In this document: positions 31,555 through 40,974 of the stretch, one piece after another
How the letters are laid out: each line of letters begins with the position of its first letter
Position numbering within the stretch: position 1 is the first letter of the stretch
DNA from: Flavobacteriaceae bacterium
Lineage (GTDB): Bacteria > Bacteroidota > Bacteroidia > Flavobacteriales > Flavobacteriaceae
Direction of reading: 5' to 3'
Assembly (NCBI GenBank): GCA_029238125.1
Contig: JAQWGQ010000007.1
Coordinates: 1 to 64,000 of the forward strand
DNA: 64,000 nucleotides
Position numbers and translations under genes: made by a program
The notes under the pieces: generated by a model
Database searches by the model: none
Told to the model about the DNA's origin: nothing
Seen by the model: only the letters and a program-made list of their open reading frames with translations

Positions 31555-32289
31555 ATGCGCAAAGCGCTGGCTTTTCCGCTAACGACCATCTATTACTTGG
31601 CTTTTTTCACGACCCTGCTCGTGTTTCACGCCATTCAATGGGTTTGCCACTATGGCTTTGGCTATCATGCCCACAAACAAAGTGTTGACGTCCTCAACGC
31701 AACCCTCATCGGTTGCCTGGGTCTGATCGGAACAAGGGTTCGCTTTTCCAACCCCCACAAACTCCAAAACAGCCAACCCCATATTATTGTGTGTAATCAC
31801 CAAAGTTTATACGATATTCCACCCCTAATCTGGTTTTTGCGACACCTACACCCCAAGTTTATCAGCAAAAAAGAACTCGGTCGAGGGATTCCCTCGGTTT
31901 CTTTTAATCTCCGTCACGGTGGGTCATTGTTGATCGATCGTGCCAAAGCCAAAGACGCCCTTGTCGCCATAGAAGACTATGCAAATACGCTCAACATTAC
32001 CAAACACAGCACCATTATTTTCCCGGAAGGCACCCGCTCTGGCTCAGGAACACCTCGTCGATTTCGATTGGGCGGTCTGGTAACTCTGTTCGAAAATATG
32101 CCCGAAGCCGTGGTACTTCCTGTGAGCATCAGCCACTCATGGAAGTTGATGAAATGGGGGAATTTCCCAATGATGCCCGGCGTCACAATGCGGTTTACCG
32201 TACATGAGCCCATCCCTGTCAAAGAGCAAAAAGCAAATGAATTGGCAGCCCGTGTGGAGCAAATTATTGTCGGGGGAGTAGAAGATTAA
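31555..32289 (+). CDS. plsC: 1-acyl-sn-glycerol-3-phosphate acyltransferase (PlsC family)
   Basis: 244 residues. An N-terminal membrane segment (LTTIYYLAFFTTLLVFHAIQW) is followed by the acyltransferase motif NHQSLYD (NHxxxxD), a KKELGRG block and FPEGTRS (motif III). It acylates lysophosphatidate at the inner membrane, or another acceptor, since the PlsC family includes paralogues. Its TAA shares the TTAA palindrome with the stop of the convergent enoyl-CoA hydratase gene. The 6-bp gap to the bacilliredoxin gene suggests one transcript. Confidence 0.87.
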   Translation: MRKALAFPLTTIYYLAFFTTLLVFHAIQWVCHYGFGYHAHKQSVDVLNATLIGCLGLIGTRVRFSNPHKLQNSQPHIIVCNHQSLYDIPPLIWFLRHLHPKFISKKELGRGIPSVSFNLRHGGSLLIDRAKAKDALVAIEDYANTLNITKHSTIIFPEGTRSGSGTPRRFRLGGLVTLFENMPEAVVLPVSISHSWKLMKWGNFPMMPGVTMRFTVHEPIPVKEQKANELAARVEQIIVGGVED

Positions 32290-33059
32290 AATTTGGGTTT
32301 TCTCTTCTGTAAAAAAGCACTTGTACCTTGCCTAAAATTGTCGGTTTCAAAACAGCTGCCAAACCCCTCTGTTTCTGCTGCATAGCCATCGGTTTGAGGG
32401 TCATAGCCCGCACGAACTGCTGCCAAAAGTTGTTGTTGGGCTTCTGGTGCATTTTTTAGAATAGCTGCTGCAAGTTCTAAAACCTTGGTGTCGAGTTCCT
32501 TTGGCAAACAAACGGCGTTGGCAAGTCCAATTTCATAAGCACGTTGAGCATCGATCATGTCTCCCGTCAAAAGAAGTTCCATCGCGCGGCCACGCCCAAC
32601 AAGCTGTGGCAAGCGTTGGGTACCCCCATAACCTGGAATCAATCCCAAACTCGTTTCGGGCATGCCAACCTTGGCCGTATCGGCAAAAACCCGCAAATGA
32701 CAAGCCATCGCCAATTCCAATCCGCCGCCCAAAGCATAACCATTGACTGCCGCAATCACGGGCTTGTTATAGTGTTCGATATAGTCAAACACCTGTTGAT
32801 TCCCTTGCTGGGCAAGGGCTGCCCCCTGTTCAGTTGAAAGTTCAGCAAGCTCCCGAATATCGGCACCCGCCACAAAAGCAGTGTCCCCTGCTCCACGAAT
32901 CACAAGCAAACGGACGCTATCGTTTTCTTCCAAAATCGCCAACGCATGATGTATTTCGGCGAGGGTTTCCCGATTGAGCGCGTTCAATTTTTTCGGTCGG
33001 TTGATTGTAATCCAAGCTAGCCGCTTTTGGATGTTTACTTTTAGTGTTTTGTATTTCAT
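32286..33059 (-). CDS. Enoyl-CoA hydratase/isomerase family protein
   Basis: 257 residues from ATG 33059, chosen over the longer frame because ATGA overlaps the kinase stop and MKYKTLKVNIQKRLAWITINRP is the usual start. Crotonase signatures are NRPKKLNALN, FVAGADIRELAEL (oxyanion hole), YALGGGLELAMACHLR (catalytic Glu region) and ETSLGLIPGYGGTQRLPQLVG. It probably hydrates enoyl-CoA in the cytoplasm, in fatty-acid or amino-acid degradation. It is the last gene of the hemH-hemJ-kinase operon. Confidence 0.9.
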   Translation of the reverse strand: MKYKTLKVNIQKRLAWITINRPKKLNALNRETLAEIHHALAILEENDSVRLLVIRGAGDTAFVAGADIRELAELSTEQGAALAQQGNQQVFDYIEHYNKPVIAAVNGYALGGGLELAMACHLRVFADTAKVGMPETSLGLIPGYGGTQRLPQLVGRGRAMELLLTGDMIDAQRAYEIGLANAVCLPKELDTKVLELAAAILKNAPEAQQQLLAAVRAGYDPQTDGYAAETEGFGSCFETDNFRQGTSAFLQKRKPKF

Positions 33060-34510
33060 GCCATAGAATTTACTAGGGGTAGCCAAACGCGAAAGCTCGT
33101 TCCTTTGGGCGTACTTGACTCCACTTCAATTTGTCCGTCATAGGTCTGTACAATGTTTTTGACCATGGCCAATCCGAGACCCATTCCACTGGTTTTGGTG
33201 GTAAATTTGGGTTCAAAAATTTTGTCAATATGCTTTTGTGTAATGCCATGTCCATTGTCGATCACGCTAATGCAAACCTTATCATTTTTCTTTTGTACAC
33301 GCACAACAACAGATGGTTTGTGAACTTCATCACAGGCCTGAATTGCATTTTTGACAAGGTTGGTCAAAACGCGAATAAGCTGAGTTCTGTCGAGACGCGC
33401 AAACAAGGGTTCATTTGGGGCTTCAAAAACGATGTATTTCTCCGTAAAAATATCCATGCCAAGCCGGATGATTTTGACCACATCCAATAATTCGGATTCT
33501 TGTGCAGGCATTTCTGCAAAATTGGAAAAGGCAGAGGCAATGGTACTCAGGGTGTCGATTTGATGGATCAGAGTGGAGGAAAACTCTTCAATTTTTTTGG
33601 GCGCCGAGGGGTCTTTGGGGTCAAACTGCTGCTCAAAACTCTGCACACTCAAACGCATGGGCGTTAATGGGTTTTTGATTTCATGCGCCACTTGTTTGGC
33701 CATCTCGCGCCATGCTTGTTCGCGTTCGCTCTTGGCAAGGCGCACCGCACTTTCGGCAAGTTGATCGACCATGTCGTTGTAAGCGTTGATCAGTTTGGAG
33801 AGTTCTTTTCCTGGCGGGTTGAGATCAATTTTTTGATTGGTCGAGCCCAAAGCGGTTTGGGTGATTTTGTCGCTGATTTCCTCCAAAGATTTGGTGATAA
33901 AACGAGAAACCACATAGGCCAGTATGATCGCCACGCCGAGGATAAACAAATACACCTGCATCAACCGAGAGAGAAAGTTTTGTAGCTCCATTGCGCTAAG
34001 CGAATCATCATCGACATAAGACAAGTTGAGTACCCCAATCGCCACTCCGCTATCATTGCTGATAAAGGAATAGGATGAACGGTTTTGACTTTGCCCATCT
34101 TCCGTGATTTCGACATAGTTTGTATTTGGGTTTTGACGAAGTATGGCAAGTGTTGACTCTGTAATCGATGTGTTTCCATCTGTAGGAGGAAGTTGGGTGT
34201 TGGTGATGAGCGTTCCCTCAGTGTTGTAGATGCGAAAGTTGACATTTTGTTCATCCGCAATTTGAAACACCACTTCCCCAAAAATAGAGTCCAAGAATTG
34301 CTCTCGATTGGGAAAGGGCGACTGGCTGAGAATATACTCGATTCTGGTTTTCAACTGGGCTTCTTTGCGCTGAAGTCGTTGTTCGTGATATTGGTTGGAC
34401 TGGTCTCGGTATTGATAGATGGTCACCCCCGCAATGAGAACGGATGCGATGAGCACCAAAGAGATCATTGCTGTGAAAATACGTGCGCGCAAGGACAGTT
34501 TTGGTCGCAT
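33056..34510 (-). CDS. NtrY-like sensor histidine kinase
   Basis: 484 residues from ATG 34510, one base after the hemJ stop; the longer frame would run into hemJ. A transmembrane helix (RIFTAMISLVLIASVLIAGV) leads to a ~135-residue extracytoplasmic sensor, then a second helix (VYLFILGVAIILAYVV), HAMP, the H-box VAHEIKNPLTPMRLSVQ, the N-box LTNLVKNAIQA and the ATPase motifs VIDNGHGI and GMGLGLAMVKN. The H-box NPLTP pattern resembles NtrY kinases. No response regulator is adjacent, so its partner is elsewhere. The signal it senses is unknown; its position suggests a link to heme or redox state. Confidence 0.9.
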   Translation of the reverse strand: MRPKLSLRARIFTAMISLVLIASVLIAGVTIYQYRDQSNQYHEQRLQRKEAQLKTRIEYILSQSPFPNREQFLDSIFGEVVFQIADEQNVNFRIYNTEGTLITNTQLPPTDGNTSITESTLAILRQNPNTNYVEITEDGQSQNRSSYSFISNDSGVAIGVLNLSYVDDDSLSAMELQNFLSRLMQVYLFILGVAIILAYVVSRFITKSLEEISDKITQTALGSTNQKIDLNPPGKELSKLINAYNDMVDQLAESAVRLAKSEREQAWREMAKQVAHEIKNPLTPMRLSVQSFEQQFDPKDPSAPKKIEEFSSTLIHQIDTLSTIASAFSNFAEMPAQESELLDVVKIIRLGMDIFTEKYIVFEAPNEPLFARLDRTQLIRVLTNLVKNAIQACDEVHKPSVVVRVQKKNDKVCISVIDNGHGITQKHIDKIFEPKFTTKTSGMGLGLAMVKNIVQTYDGQIEVESSTPKGTSFRVWLPLVNSMA

Positions 34511-34511
34511 A

Positions 34512-35048
34512 TCAATCTTGATTACGCATCCGCTTGTAAAGTCGGATGCCAAGCATCAAAAGAATTCCCAAAGCGAGAAGCCCAACAAGTCCATACACCC
34601 AGTCAAAACTCGTTTTAAGAATCGCCAGGAAAACAATGGCAAACAACAAAATGGTTGCTCCTTCATTCCACAAACGCATAAAGTTGGAAGTGTATCGAAT
34701 CTGATCTCGTTGGAGTGCGCGATACATCTGGTGGGTGATGAGGTGATAGACCAAAAGTAGTCCTACAAATCCGAGCTTGATCAACATCCACTGCACAAGA
34801 AGTAGCCCAGGGTTGAGCACCAAAAGCCAAATGGCAAAGCTAGTGGCGAGTATGGCAGAAGGCCAACAAATAATGGTCCACAAACGGCGCGCCATCAACT
34901 TGAGTTGTGGCACCAGCACCCTTGCTTGATGACTGTCTTTTTGCGTGGCTTCAATATGATAAATAAACAAACGTGGGATATAAAACAGTCCCGCAAACCA
35001 TGTGATGACAAAAATCAAATGTAAGGCCTTGATATAGTTGTACTCCAT
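34512..35048 (-). CDS. hemJ: HemJ-like protoporphyrinogen oxidase (CopD-family membrane protein)
   Basis: 178 residues with four transmembrane helices. The beginning YNYIKALHLIFVITWFAGLFYIPRLFIYH, with its conserved His and Arg, and NFMRLWNEGATILLFAIVFLAILK at the end are typical of HemJ/UPF0093. HemJ oxidises protoporphyrinogen IX to protoporphyrin IX. It lies directly downstream of hemH and supplies the penultimate heme step, consistent with no hemG or hemY in the cluster. Confidence 0.87.
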   Translation of the reverse strand: MEYNYIKALHLIFVITWFAGLFYIPRLFIYHIEATQKDSHQARVLVPQLKLMARRLWTIICWPSAILATSFAIWLLVLNPGLLLVQWMLIKLGFVGLLLVYHLITHQMYRALQRDQIRYTSNFMRLWNEGATILLFAIVFLAILKTSFDWVYGLVGLLALGILLMLGIRLYKRMRNQD

Positions 35049-35087
35049 CCTTTTGAATTGGATTTAAAAATAGGGATAAATCCGCAA

Positions 35088-36107
35088 CTAAGACGACGAC
35101 GCCCACTCATCAATCCAGCGGCTGAGCACTTTGACCCATTCGTCACGGTCATTGATACAGGGGACGACATGAAGGTTTTCACCTCCATTGTCTTCAAAAT
35201 CTTCAACGGCTTCCATACCAATTTCCTCCAAAGTCTCCAAACAGTCGGAAACAAAAGCAGGAGTTACAACTGCCATATCTTTTGTGCCTGTTTTGGCAAA
35301 GCTTTCGATGATCTTATCCGTGTATGGATCGAGCCATTTGTCGCCCGCCAAACGAGACTGAAAGGAAGTGGAGAAAGTGCCTGGCTTTAACTCCAAATAG
35401 TCCGCGACCAAACGGGTGGTTTCATAACACTGATGGCGATAGCAATATTCGTGCGCCACAGAAGGGGTTTGACAGCAAGATTGGTCGGGCTTACAATGCG
35501 ATTTGGTGATATCCGTTTTCCGTAAATGTCTTTCGGGAATCCCGTGGTAGGAAAACAAGATGTGTTCCCAGTTTTTTTCTTGTAAAAATTCTTGAATCGA
35601 TTGGGATAAAACCCGGATATAATCGGGATGCTTATAAAAAGCAGGGAGATGGGTAAACTCCATATCGGGGTAGTCTTTGGCTCGAATTTGCTCCGCCAAA
35701 ACAATGATGGTTTCCGTTGTTGCCATGGCATGTTGGGGATAAAGCGGCACGAGGAGAACCTCATCAACCCCTTGGCTGTGAAGCTCGGCCAAACCCGTGG
35801 CGATGCTGGGCTTTCCGTATCGCATCGCCAAAGCGATAGGCACCGAGGTGTTTTGTTGGACTTTGGCTTGTAAACGCTCCGACAATACAATGAGAGGCGA
35901 TCCCTCGTCCCACCAGATTTTTTTATAGGCCTTTGCCGATCGGCGAGGACGGGTGTTTAGGATAATCCCCTTCACCAAGAATGTACGCAACCATTTGGGT
36001 GCGTCGATCACGCGTTCGTCCATTAAAAATTCTTCAAGATATGGCTTAACGTCTTTGGGTTCGGGGCTATCGGGTGACCCTAAATTGACGAGTAATACTC
36101 CTTTCAT
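35088..36107 (-). CDS. hemH: Ferrochelatase
   Basis: 339 residues. MKGVLLVNLGSPDSPEPKDVKPYLEEFLMD is the standard beginning; SYHGIPERHLRKTD holds the catalytic His, and VTPAFVSDCLETLEEIG the conserved Glu region. It inserts Fe2+ into protoporphyrin IX. It sits 9 bp downstream of the AraC-type regulator gene and upstream of hemJ, divergent from hemACDEFB. Confidence 0.97.
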   Translation of the reverse strand: MKGVLLVNLGSPDSPEPKDVKPYLEEFLMDERVIDAPKWLRTFLVKGIILNTRPRRSAKAYKKIWWDEGSPLIVLSERLQAKVQQNTSVPIALAMRYGKPSIATGLAELHSQGVDEVLLVPLYPQHAMATTETIIVLAEQIRAKDYPDMEFTHLPAFYKHPDYIRVLSQSIQEFLQEKNWEHILFSYHGIPERHLRKTDITKSHCKPDQSCCQTPSVAHEYCYRHQCYETTRLVADYLELKPGTFSTSFQSRLAGDKWLDPYTDKIIESFAKTGTKDMAVVTPAFVSDCLETLEEIGMEAVEDFEDNGGENLHVVPCINDRDEWVKVLSRWIDEWASSS

Positions 36108-36116
36108 CGCTTTTTT

Positions 36117-36983
36117 TTACGAAGATAATGACATAATATATTTTTTGGGTGTTGTGCCGTATTTCTTTTTAAAAGCAGAAATAAAATGACTCGAAGTGCT
36201 ATAGCCCAATTTCAAGCCAACTTCATTGACGTTTTGACTTCCATCGCTAAGCATTTGTCGGGCGGTTTCCATCTTATAATCGAGCAAAAACTGGAATACG
36301 GGAGCCCCATAAAGTTGCTTAAAGCCATCCTTAAGCCGTTTGAGACTGATGCCCACTTCCTCGGCTAATGCTGGCAAACTCGGGGGTTCTGCCATACGCT
36401 CAACCACAATTTGTTTGGCGCGGTGAATTTTGCGAACATTTTCCTCATCCGCCAAAAAAGGACATTGGGCAATGTCGGATGGTTTGTCGGGGTTGAAATA
36501 CAAACTAAACAACTCATACACCTTGGCTTTGAGGTAAAGTCGACCCATCAAGGCATCGGGTTCATGCTGGAACATCTGACTCAAAATTACCGCCATTGCA
36601 GGACTGATGATTTGATCTTGATAGTATTTTTTATTGATGTTTTTGTCGTTGAGAAAAGAGATGGTTTCGGCCTCATGCGAAAAAAGCGCGTGAAACTTTT
36701 GAATCGAAATCAAGATGCTAATCATTTTGGTTTGGGGCGTCAATCGAGCTTGCATTGGCAAGGAACGCTGTGGGTTGTACAGAAGTAAGACATGCCCGTC
36801 GGTTAGCGGTAAGTTATAACTTCCATTATTGAAGAAAAAATTCGCCCCACCCTTAAAACAAAAATGAAACTGTATGCAATTGACGTCCACCTCGCGGCTG
36901 ATGGCCTGCTCAGAGGAACTGCTAATGTCGTACTGCAACACCAAAAAACCTGTTTCAATTTGACTGACTTGCTCTACTCCCAT
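36117..36983 (-). CDS. AraC-family transcriptional regulator of the hem locus
   Basis: 288 residues. The N-terminal ~180 residues are a cupin-like sensor region without an assigned ligand. The C-terminal AraC domain has two helix-turn-helix motifs (LPALAEEVGISLKRLKDGFKQLYG and NVNEVGLKLGYSTSSHFISAFKKKYGTTPKKY). It is transcribed away from hemA, across a 164-bp region with repeated AGCGTTAT boxes, and in the same direction as hemH, so it probably controls heme synthesis and itself. The ligand could be heme, a porphyrin or another metabolite. Confidence 0.88.
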   Translation of the reverse strand: MGVEQVSQIETGFLVLQYDISSSSEQAISREVDVNCIQFHFCFKGGANFFFNNGSYNLPLTDGHVLLLYNPQRSLPMQARLTPQTKMISILISIQKFHALFSHEAETISFLNDKNINKKYYQDQIISPAMAVILSQMFQHEPDALMGRLYLKAKVYELFSLYFNPDKPSDIAQCPFLADEENVRKIHRAKQIVVERMAEPPSLPALAEEVGISLKRLKDGFKQLYGAPVFQFLLDYKMETARQMLSDGSQNVNEVGLKLGYSTSSHFISAFKKKYGTTPKKYIMSLSS

Positions 36984-37066
36984 AGCGTTGTTTTTAACTT
37001 ACAAAGTTCATACAAACATAGCTTATTTATATTGAATCTAAGATAATGACATGTTTTGAACCCCAA

Positions 37067-37095
37067 AGCGTTATAAAAAGTCCTTTTAGCGTTAT
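37067..37095 (+). repeat. Direct repeat AGCGTTAT, 21-bp period
   Basis: Two identical 8-mers start 21 bp apart, two turns of the helix, the usual layout of an AraC-family operator. The second copy lies just upstream of the hemA -7-like box. Confidence 0.6.
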
Positions 37096-37115
37096 TTATT
37101 TGCTGATCGCCAAAA

Positions 37116-37123
37116 TAATTTTG
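37116..37123 (+). promoter_or_regulatory. Candidate -7 element of hemA (TAATTTTG)
   Basis: It matches TAnnTTTG and lies 24 bp before the TTG start of hemA. The expected -33 TTTG is not at the usual distance, in keeping with a promoter that needs an activator. Confidence 0.4.
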
Positions 37124-37147
37124 TATCAAATTCCAAAAATTCCATAG

Positions 37148-38380
37148 TTGACAAACCAGCTATCGTTATCGTGTATCGGGGTAAGCTATAAAAAAGCAGA
37201 TGTTGTCTCTCGTGGACAATTTAGTCTTTCTCTTCGTGCGCAACAAAAGCTCCTAGAAGCTGCCCAAGACAGGCAAATTCAATCCATCACTGTACATTCG
37301 ACTTGTAACCGAACCGAAATCTATGCCCATGGCACCGAAACCAAAGAATTGGTGGAACTGCTTTGTGCGTTTTCGCAAGGAAATCCAAAAGTGTTTTCCA
37401 AGATTGGCTATGTGTTGAAAGACGAAGATGCTCTCAACCATTTGTTTCGCGTGGGAACGGGTCTGGATTCGCAAATTCTCGGTGATTTTGAGATCATCGC
37501 ACAACTCAAAAAAAGCTTTATTCGCTCCAAAAAAATGGGCTTGCTCGATTCCCTATTTGAACGCCTGTTTAACACGGTAATCCAGGCGAGTAAACGCATC
37601 AAAAATGAAACCCAAATTTCGTCGGGAACCACCTCGGTTTCCTATGCCTCTGTGCGTTATATCCTAGACCATATCGACAACCCAGATCAAAAAAATATAC
37701 TATTGTTTGGTATGGGTAAAATCGGAAGGAACACCTGTGAAAACCTGGTCAAACACACCCAAAATGACCATATCGTTCTGATCAATCGAACACGCAAACG
37801 CGCCGAGAAAATGGCAGGGAAATTTAAACTGATCGTAAAAGACTATGCCGATCTGCCTGTCGAAATTCGAAAAGCCGATATTATTATCGTCGCCACTGGC
37901 GCCGAAAAACCAACCCTATCCAAGTCATTGATTCACACCGAAAGCCCACTGCTTATTCTCGACTTGTCGATCCCCAAAAACGTGGATGACGATGTCTTGG
38001 ATCTTTCCAATGTAACACGAATTCACATCGACGAGTTGTCAAGAATCACAGATAATACGCTAGCCGATCGCCAAAAAGAAATCCCAAAAGCGAAAGCCAT
38101 CATTGACGAGGTTGTCGAAGAGTTTACAGATTGGTTGGGTACGCGTTCGTTTGCGCCTACAGTGCAGGCCCTCAAACAAATGATGGAGAAATTGGAGCAA
38201 CAGGCACTTGCCCAACATCAAAAAAAACACCCGCATCTCAAATCAGAAGAAGCCACCTTACTATCTCAACACTTGATTCAAAAAATCACAAATCGCGTGG
38301 CCAATCATATGCGAAATAGTGACAACACTGCGGAAAGTGTAAAAACCATTCAAGACGTTTTTAATATCCCTTCCAAATGA
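37148..38380 (+). CDS. hemA: Glutamyl-tRNA reductase
   Basis: 410 residues from TTG 37148. Signatures are GVSYKKADVVSRGQFSL, STCNRTEIYAHG (catalytic Cys), GLDSQILGDFEIIAQLK and the NADPH site LLFGMGKIGRNTCENL. It reduces glutamyl-tRNA to glutamate-1-semialdehyde, the first committed step of the C5 heme pathway. It is the first gene of hemACDEFB and overlaps hemC by ATGA. No ATG fits the conserved start, so TTG is accepted. hemL, which would act next, is not in the window. Confidence 0.96.
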   Translation: MTNQLSLSCIGVSYKKADVVSRGQFSLSLRAQQKLLEAAQDRQIQSITVHSTCNRTEIYAHGTETKELVELLCAFSQGNPKVFSKIGYVLKDEDALNHLFRVGTGLDSQILGDFEIIAQLKKSFIRSKKMGLLDSLFERLFNTVIQASKRIKNETQISSGTTSVSYASVRYILDHIDNPDQKNILLFGMGKIGRNTCENLVKHTQNDHIVLINRTRKRAEKMAGKFKLIVKDYADLPVEIRKADIIIVATGAEKPTLSKSLIHTESPLLILDLSIPKNVDDDVLDLSNVTRIHIDELSRITDNTLADRQKEIPKAKAIIDEVVEEFTDWLGTRSFAPTVQALKQMMEKLEQQALAQHQKKHPHLKSEEATLLSQHLIQKITNRVANHMRNSDNTAESVKTIQDVFNIPSK

Positions 38381-39282
38381 AACCGCTGCGAATTGGAACA
38401 CGCAGCAGTGCACTCGCACTGTGGCAGGCGCATTGGGTGCAAAACACCCTATCGGAAATCGGGCTAACATCCGAGCTGGTGCCGATTCATTCCTCAGGAG
38501 ACACCAACCTCGTTCAACCCCTTTATGAAATGGGCGTTGTGGGCGTATTTACCAAAGAACTCGATCAGGCCTTGCTCCAAAACGAAGTCGACCTCTGTGT
38601 TCACAGTATGAAAGACGTGCCCACCAAACTCCCAGCGGGAATCGCTGCGGGATTTGTGCCAAAAAGAGGGCTTGCTGGTGATGTTTTTGTGTTTCAAGAA
38701 AAGGACTGGAAAGGTCTTCCAGAACGAACCATCGCAACCAGTAGTTTGCGCAGACAAGCACAGTGGCTTTATACATACAAATCCGATCGTGTTGTGCCAC
38801 TTCGCGGGAATATTCAAACCCGCATCGATAAAATCAAGGCCAATAACTGGGACGGTGCCATATTTGCACAAGCTGGACTCGAACGACTCTCGACAAACCC
38901 TGCGATCTATACCCCTATCGACTGGATGATTCCCGCCCCTGCTCAAGGAGCCATCCTCGTGACAACCCGAGTAGAAGAAACCAAACTTCTCGAAAATATA
39001 AAACCACTTTCTCACCTGCCAACACAAGATTGTGTACAAGCCGAACGCGATTTTTTACGTGCCCTTCAAGGTGGATGTTCAGCCCCAATTGGTGCCCATG
39101 CTAGCGTTCAAAACAATCGCATTTCCTTTGTAGGATCTGTGACCGAAACCGACGGATCTCGACATATTGAAGTCCGAGAGTCCTATGATCGTCAAGACCC
39201 CGATATTGGAAAACAAGCTGCTGAAATTCTCGTCCGTAATGGTGGGGAGCAGGTTCTCGATAAGCTAAAAAGCCATGACTAA
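38377..39282 (+). CDS. hemC: Hydroxymethylbilane synthase (porphobilinogen deaminase)
   Basis: 301 residues. LRIGTRSSALALWQAHWV at the start, HSMKDVPTKLPAG, RRQAQWL, RGNIQTRIDKI and LQGGCSAPIGAHA (Cys carrying the dipyrromethane cofactor) are all present. It polymerises four porphobilinogens to hydroxymethylbilane. It overlaps hemA by 4 nt and hemD by 8 nt. Confidence 0.97.
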   Translation: MKPLRIGTRSSALALWQAHWVQNTLSEIGLTSELVPIHSSGDTNLVQPLYEMGVVGVFTKELDQALLQNEVDLCVHSMKDVPTKLPAGIAAGFVPKRGLAGDVFVFQEKDWKGLPERTIATSSLRRQAQWLYTYKSDRVVPLRGNIQTRIDKIKANNWDGAIFAQAGLERLSTNPAIYTPIDWMIPAPAQGAILVTTRVEETKLLENIKPLSHLPTQDCVQAERDFLRALQGGCSAPIGAHASVQNNRISFVGSVTETDGSRHIEVRESYDRQDPDIGKQAAEILVRNGGEQVLDKLKSHD

Positions 39283-39937
39283 TCCACTTCTATTGTCGAC
39301 AAAAAAACTCCACTTTCATCAACTTGAACGATTGATAGCTGCTCAATGTGATGTGGTTGATTATGATGCTTTACAGATCGAAATCCAACCCTTTTCGATT
39401 CCAAAAAAACCCAATTATTGGGTGTTTAGCAGTCAGAATGCCGTGCGCTCTTTTCTGGCCAACCCAACAGCTTATGCACATCAAAACCCGATCCTTTGCG
39501 TAGGCGAAAAGACCAAATCACTATTGGAAGAAAATGGGCAAAAAGTGGTCAAAACAGCTCAAAATATGCTAGAATTGGTCGAATTTATTCAAAGAACGAT
39601 GAGAAATGAGCATTTTTTGCATATTTGTGGAAGTCGAAAATTACCTGATTTTGCAGCAGGAATGCAGCAAGCACGGATTTCCTATGCTGAAGTCACTGCC
39701 TACCAAACGCACTTGGTGTCTCGTGTACAGAGACCCGAGCCACAGGGGTTGTTGTTTTACAGTCCAAGTGGGGTAGAAAGTTATTTGCAATCCAATTCGA
39801 TTGGTGCAAGCTGGTGCTTTTGCATCGGAGAAACCACCGCAACTGCTGTTCGCCCCCTGACTGAGCACCTAACCGTTTCACCCAAGCCAGACGCTGACCT
39901 GTTGGTCGCTGCTGCTGCAACACATTTTAGAAGATGA
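39275..39937 (+). CDS. hemD: Uroporphyrinogen-III synthase
   Basis: 220 residues. This family diverges strongly, but [48 protein letters not shown] and [10 protein letters not shown] follow the HemD pattern, and the position between hemC and hemE confirms it. It cyclises hydroxymethylbilane to uroporphyrinogen III. It is coupled to its neighbours at both ends by overlaps. Confidence 0.9.
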   Translation: MTNPLLLSTKKLHFHQLERLIAAQCDVVDYDALQIEIQPFSIPKKPNYWVFSSQNAVRSFLANPTAYAHQNPILCVGEKTKSLLEENGQKVVKTAQNMLELVEFIQRTMRNEHFLHICGSRKLPDFAAGMQQARISYAEVTAYQTHLVSRVQRPEPQGLLFYSPSGVESYLQSNSIGASWCFCIGETTATAVRPLTEHLTVSPKPDADLLVAAAATHFRR

Positions 39938-40974
39938 GTACCCTAAAAAACGATATTTTCTTACAGGCCCTTTCGGGTAAAACACTCCGACGACCCCCCG
40001 TTTGGATGATGAGACAAGCTGGACGATATCTGCCAGACTTTATGAAGCTCAAAGAAAAATATGACTTCTTTACCCGATGTCAAACACCCGAACTGGCTTC
40101 GGAAATTACCGTCATGCCCATCGATCAGATTGGAACCGATGCTGCTATCCTGTTTAGCGATATCCTAGTCGTTCCACAAGCCATGGGGGTTGATGTGCAA
40201 ATGAAACCCGACCTAGGGCCATGGTTGCCAAATCCCATTCGCACCCAAGCCGACGTTGACAGGGTTGAAACCCCCGACGTCAACGACCGTTTACACTATG
40301 TGATGGAAGCCATCAAACAGACCTTGGAACGCCTAGACAGTCGCGTACCACTGATTGGTTTTGCTGGAGCGCCTTGGACAATCTTTTGCTATATGATCCA
40401 AGGACAAGGATCCAAAACCTTTGACAAAGCCAAGGCCTTTTGCTTTTCTGAACCTGAAAGTGCACACCAACTTCTGCAAAAAATTACCGATACCACCATC
40501 GCTTATCTGCGGGCAAAACACAAGGCGGGCGTTCATACTATTCAGCTGTTTGACTCTTGGGGTGGGGTGCTTTCACCAGATGATTACACCGCTTTTTCAT
40601 GGAACTACAGTAAGCAAATTATCGATGCCCTCGGCGATGAGGTTCCTGTGATTTTATTTGCCAAGGGCTGTTGGTATGCCCTTCACGATATGTCACAATC
40701 CAAGGTAAAAGCCCTCGGAATTGATTGGACATGTACTGCCAGAAATGCACGCTATCTCACTGGTGGCCAAATGACGCTGCAAGGCAATTTTGACCCCGCT
40801 CGGCTGTTGAGTCCAATCCCAGAGATTCAAAAGCGAACTCGAGAAATGATTGAGCAATTTGGCACAACCAACTACATCGCCAACCTTGGTCATGGCATTC
40901 TGCCCAATATCCCTATCGATCATGCCAAGGCCTTCGTCGATACTGTAAAATCCTATGAGCCAAGAAGATACTGA
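39934..40974 (+). CDS. hemE: Uroporphyrinogen decarboxylase
   Basis: 346 residues. [17 protein letters not shown] (substrate-binding signature), [16 protein letters not shown] (second signature) and [19 protein letters not shown] are diagnostic. It decarboxylates uroporphyrinogen III to coproporphyrinogen III. It starts by ATGA overlap with hemD, and its TGA shares one base with the hemF ATG (TGATG). Confidence 0.98.
   Translation: MSTLKNDIFLQALSGKTLRRPPVWMMRQAGRYLPDFMKLKEKYDFFTRCQTPELASEITVMPIDQIGTDAAILFSDILVVPQAMGVDVQMKPDLGPWLPNPIRTQADVDRVETPDVNDRLHYVMEAIKQTLERLDSRVPLIGFAGAPWTIFCYMIQGQGSKTFDKAKAFCFSEPESAHQLLQKITDTTIAYLRAKHKAGVHTIQLFDSWGGVLSPDDYTAFSWNYSKQIIDALGDEVPVILFAKGCWYALHDMSQSKVKALGIDWTCTARNARYLTGGQMTLQGNFDPARLLSPIPEIQKRTREMIEQFGTTNYIANLGHGILPNIPIDHAKAFVDTVKSYEPRRY

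Larger units (their letters stand above)
36984..37147. promoter_or_regulatory. Divergent control region between the AraC regulator and hemA
   Basis: The region holds two exact AGCGTTAT boxes at 37067-37074 and 37088-37095 (21 bp apart, same orientation) and a near copy, AGCGTTGT, at 36984-36991 touching the regulator start codon. A TAATTTTG -7-like string at 37116-37123 precedes hemA. Binding by the neighbouring AraC protein is inferred. Confidence 0.55.

Noticed and set aside
33060-33086. Longer start for the enoyl-CoA hydratase-like gene at 33086
   Set aside because: ATG 33059 gives the usual N-terminus and an ATGA overlap with the kinase gene; the extra nine residues look unrelated.
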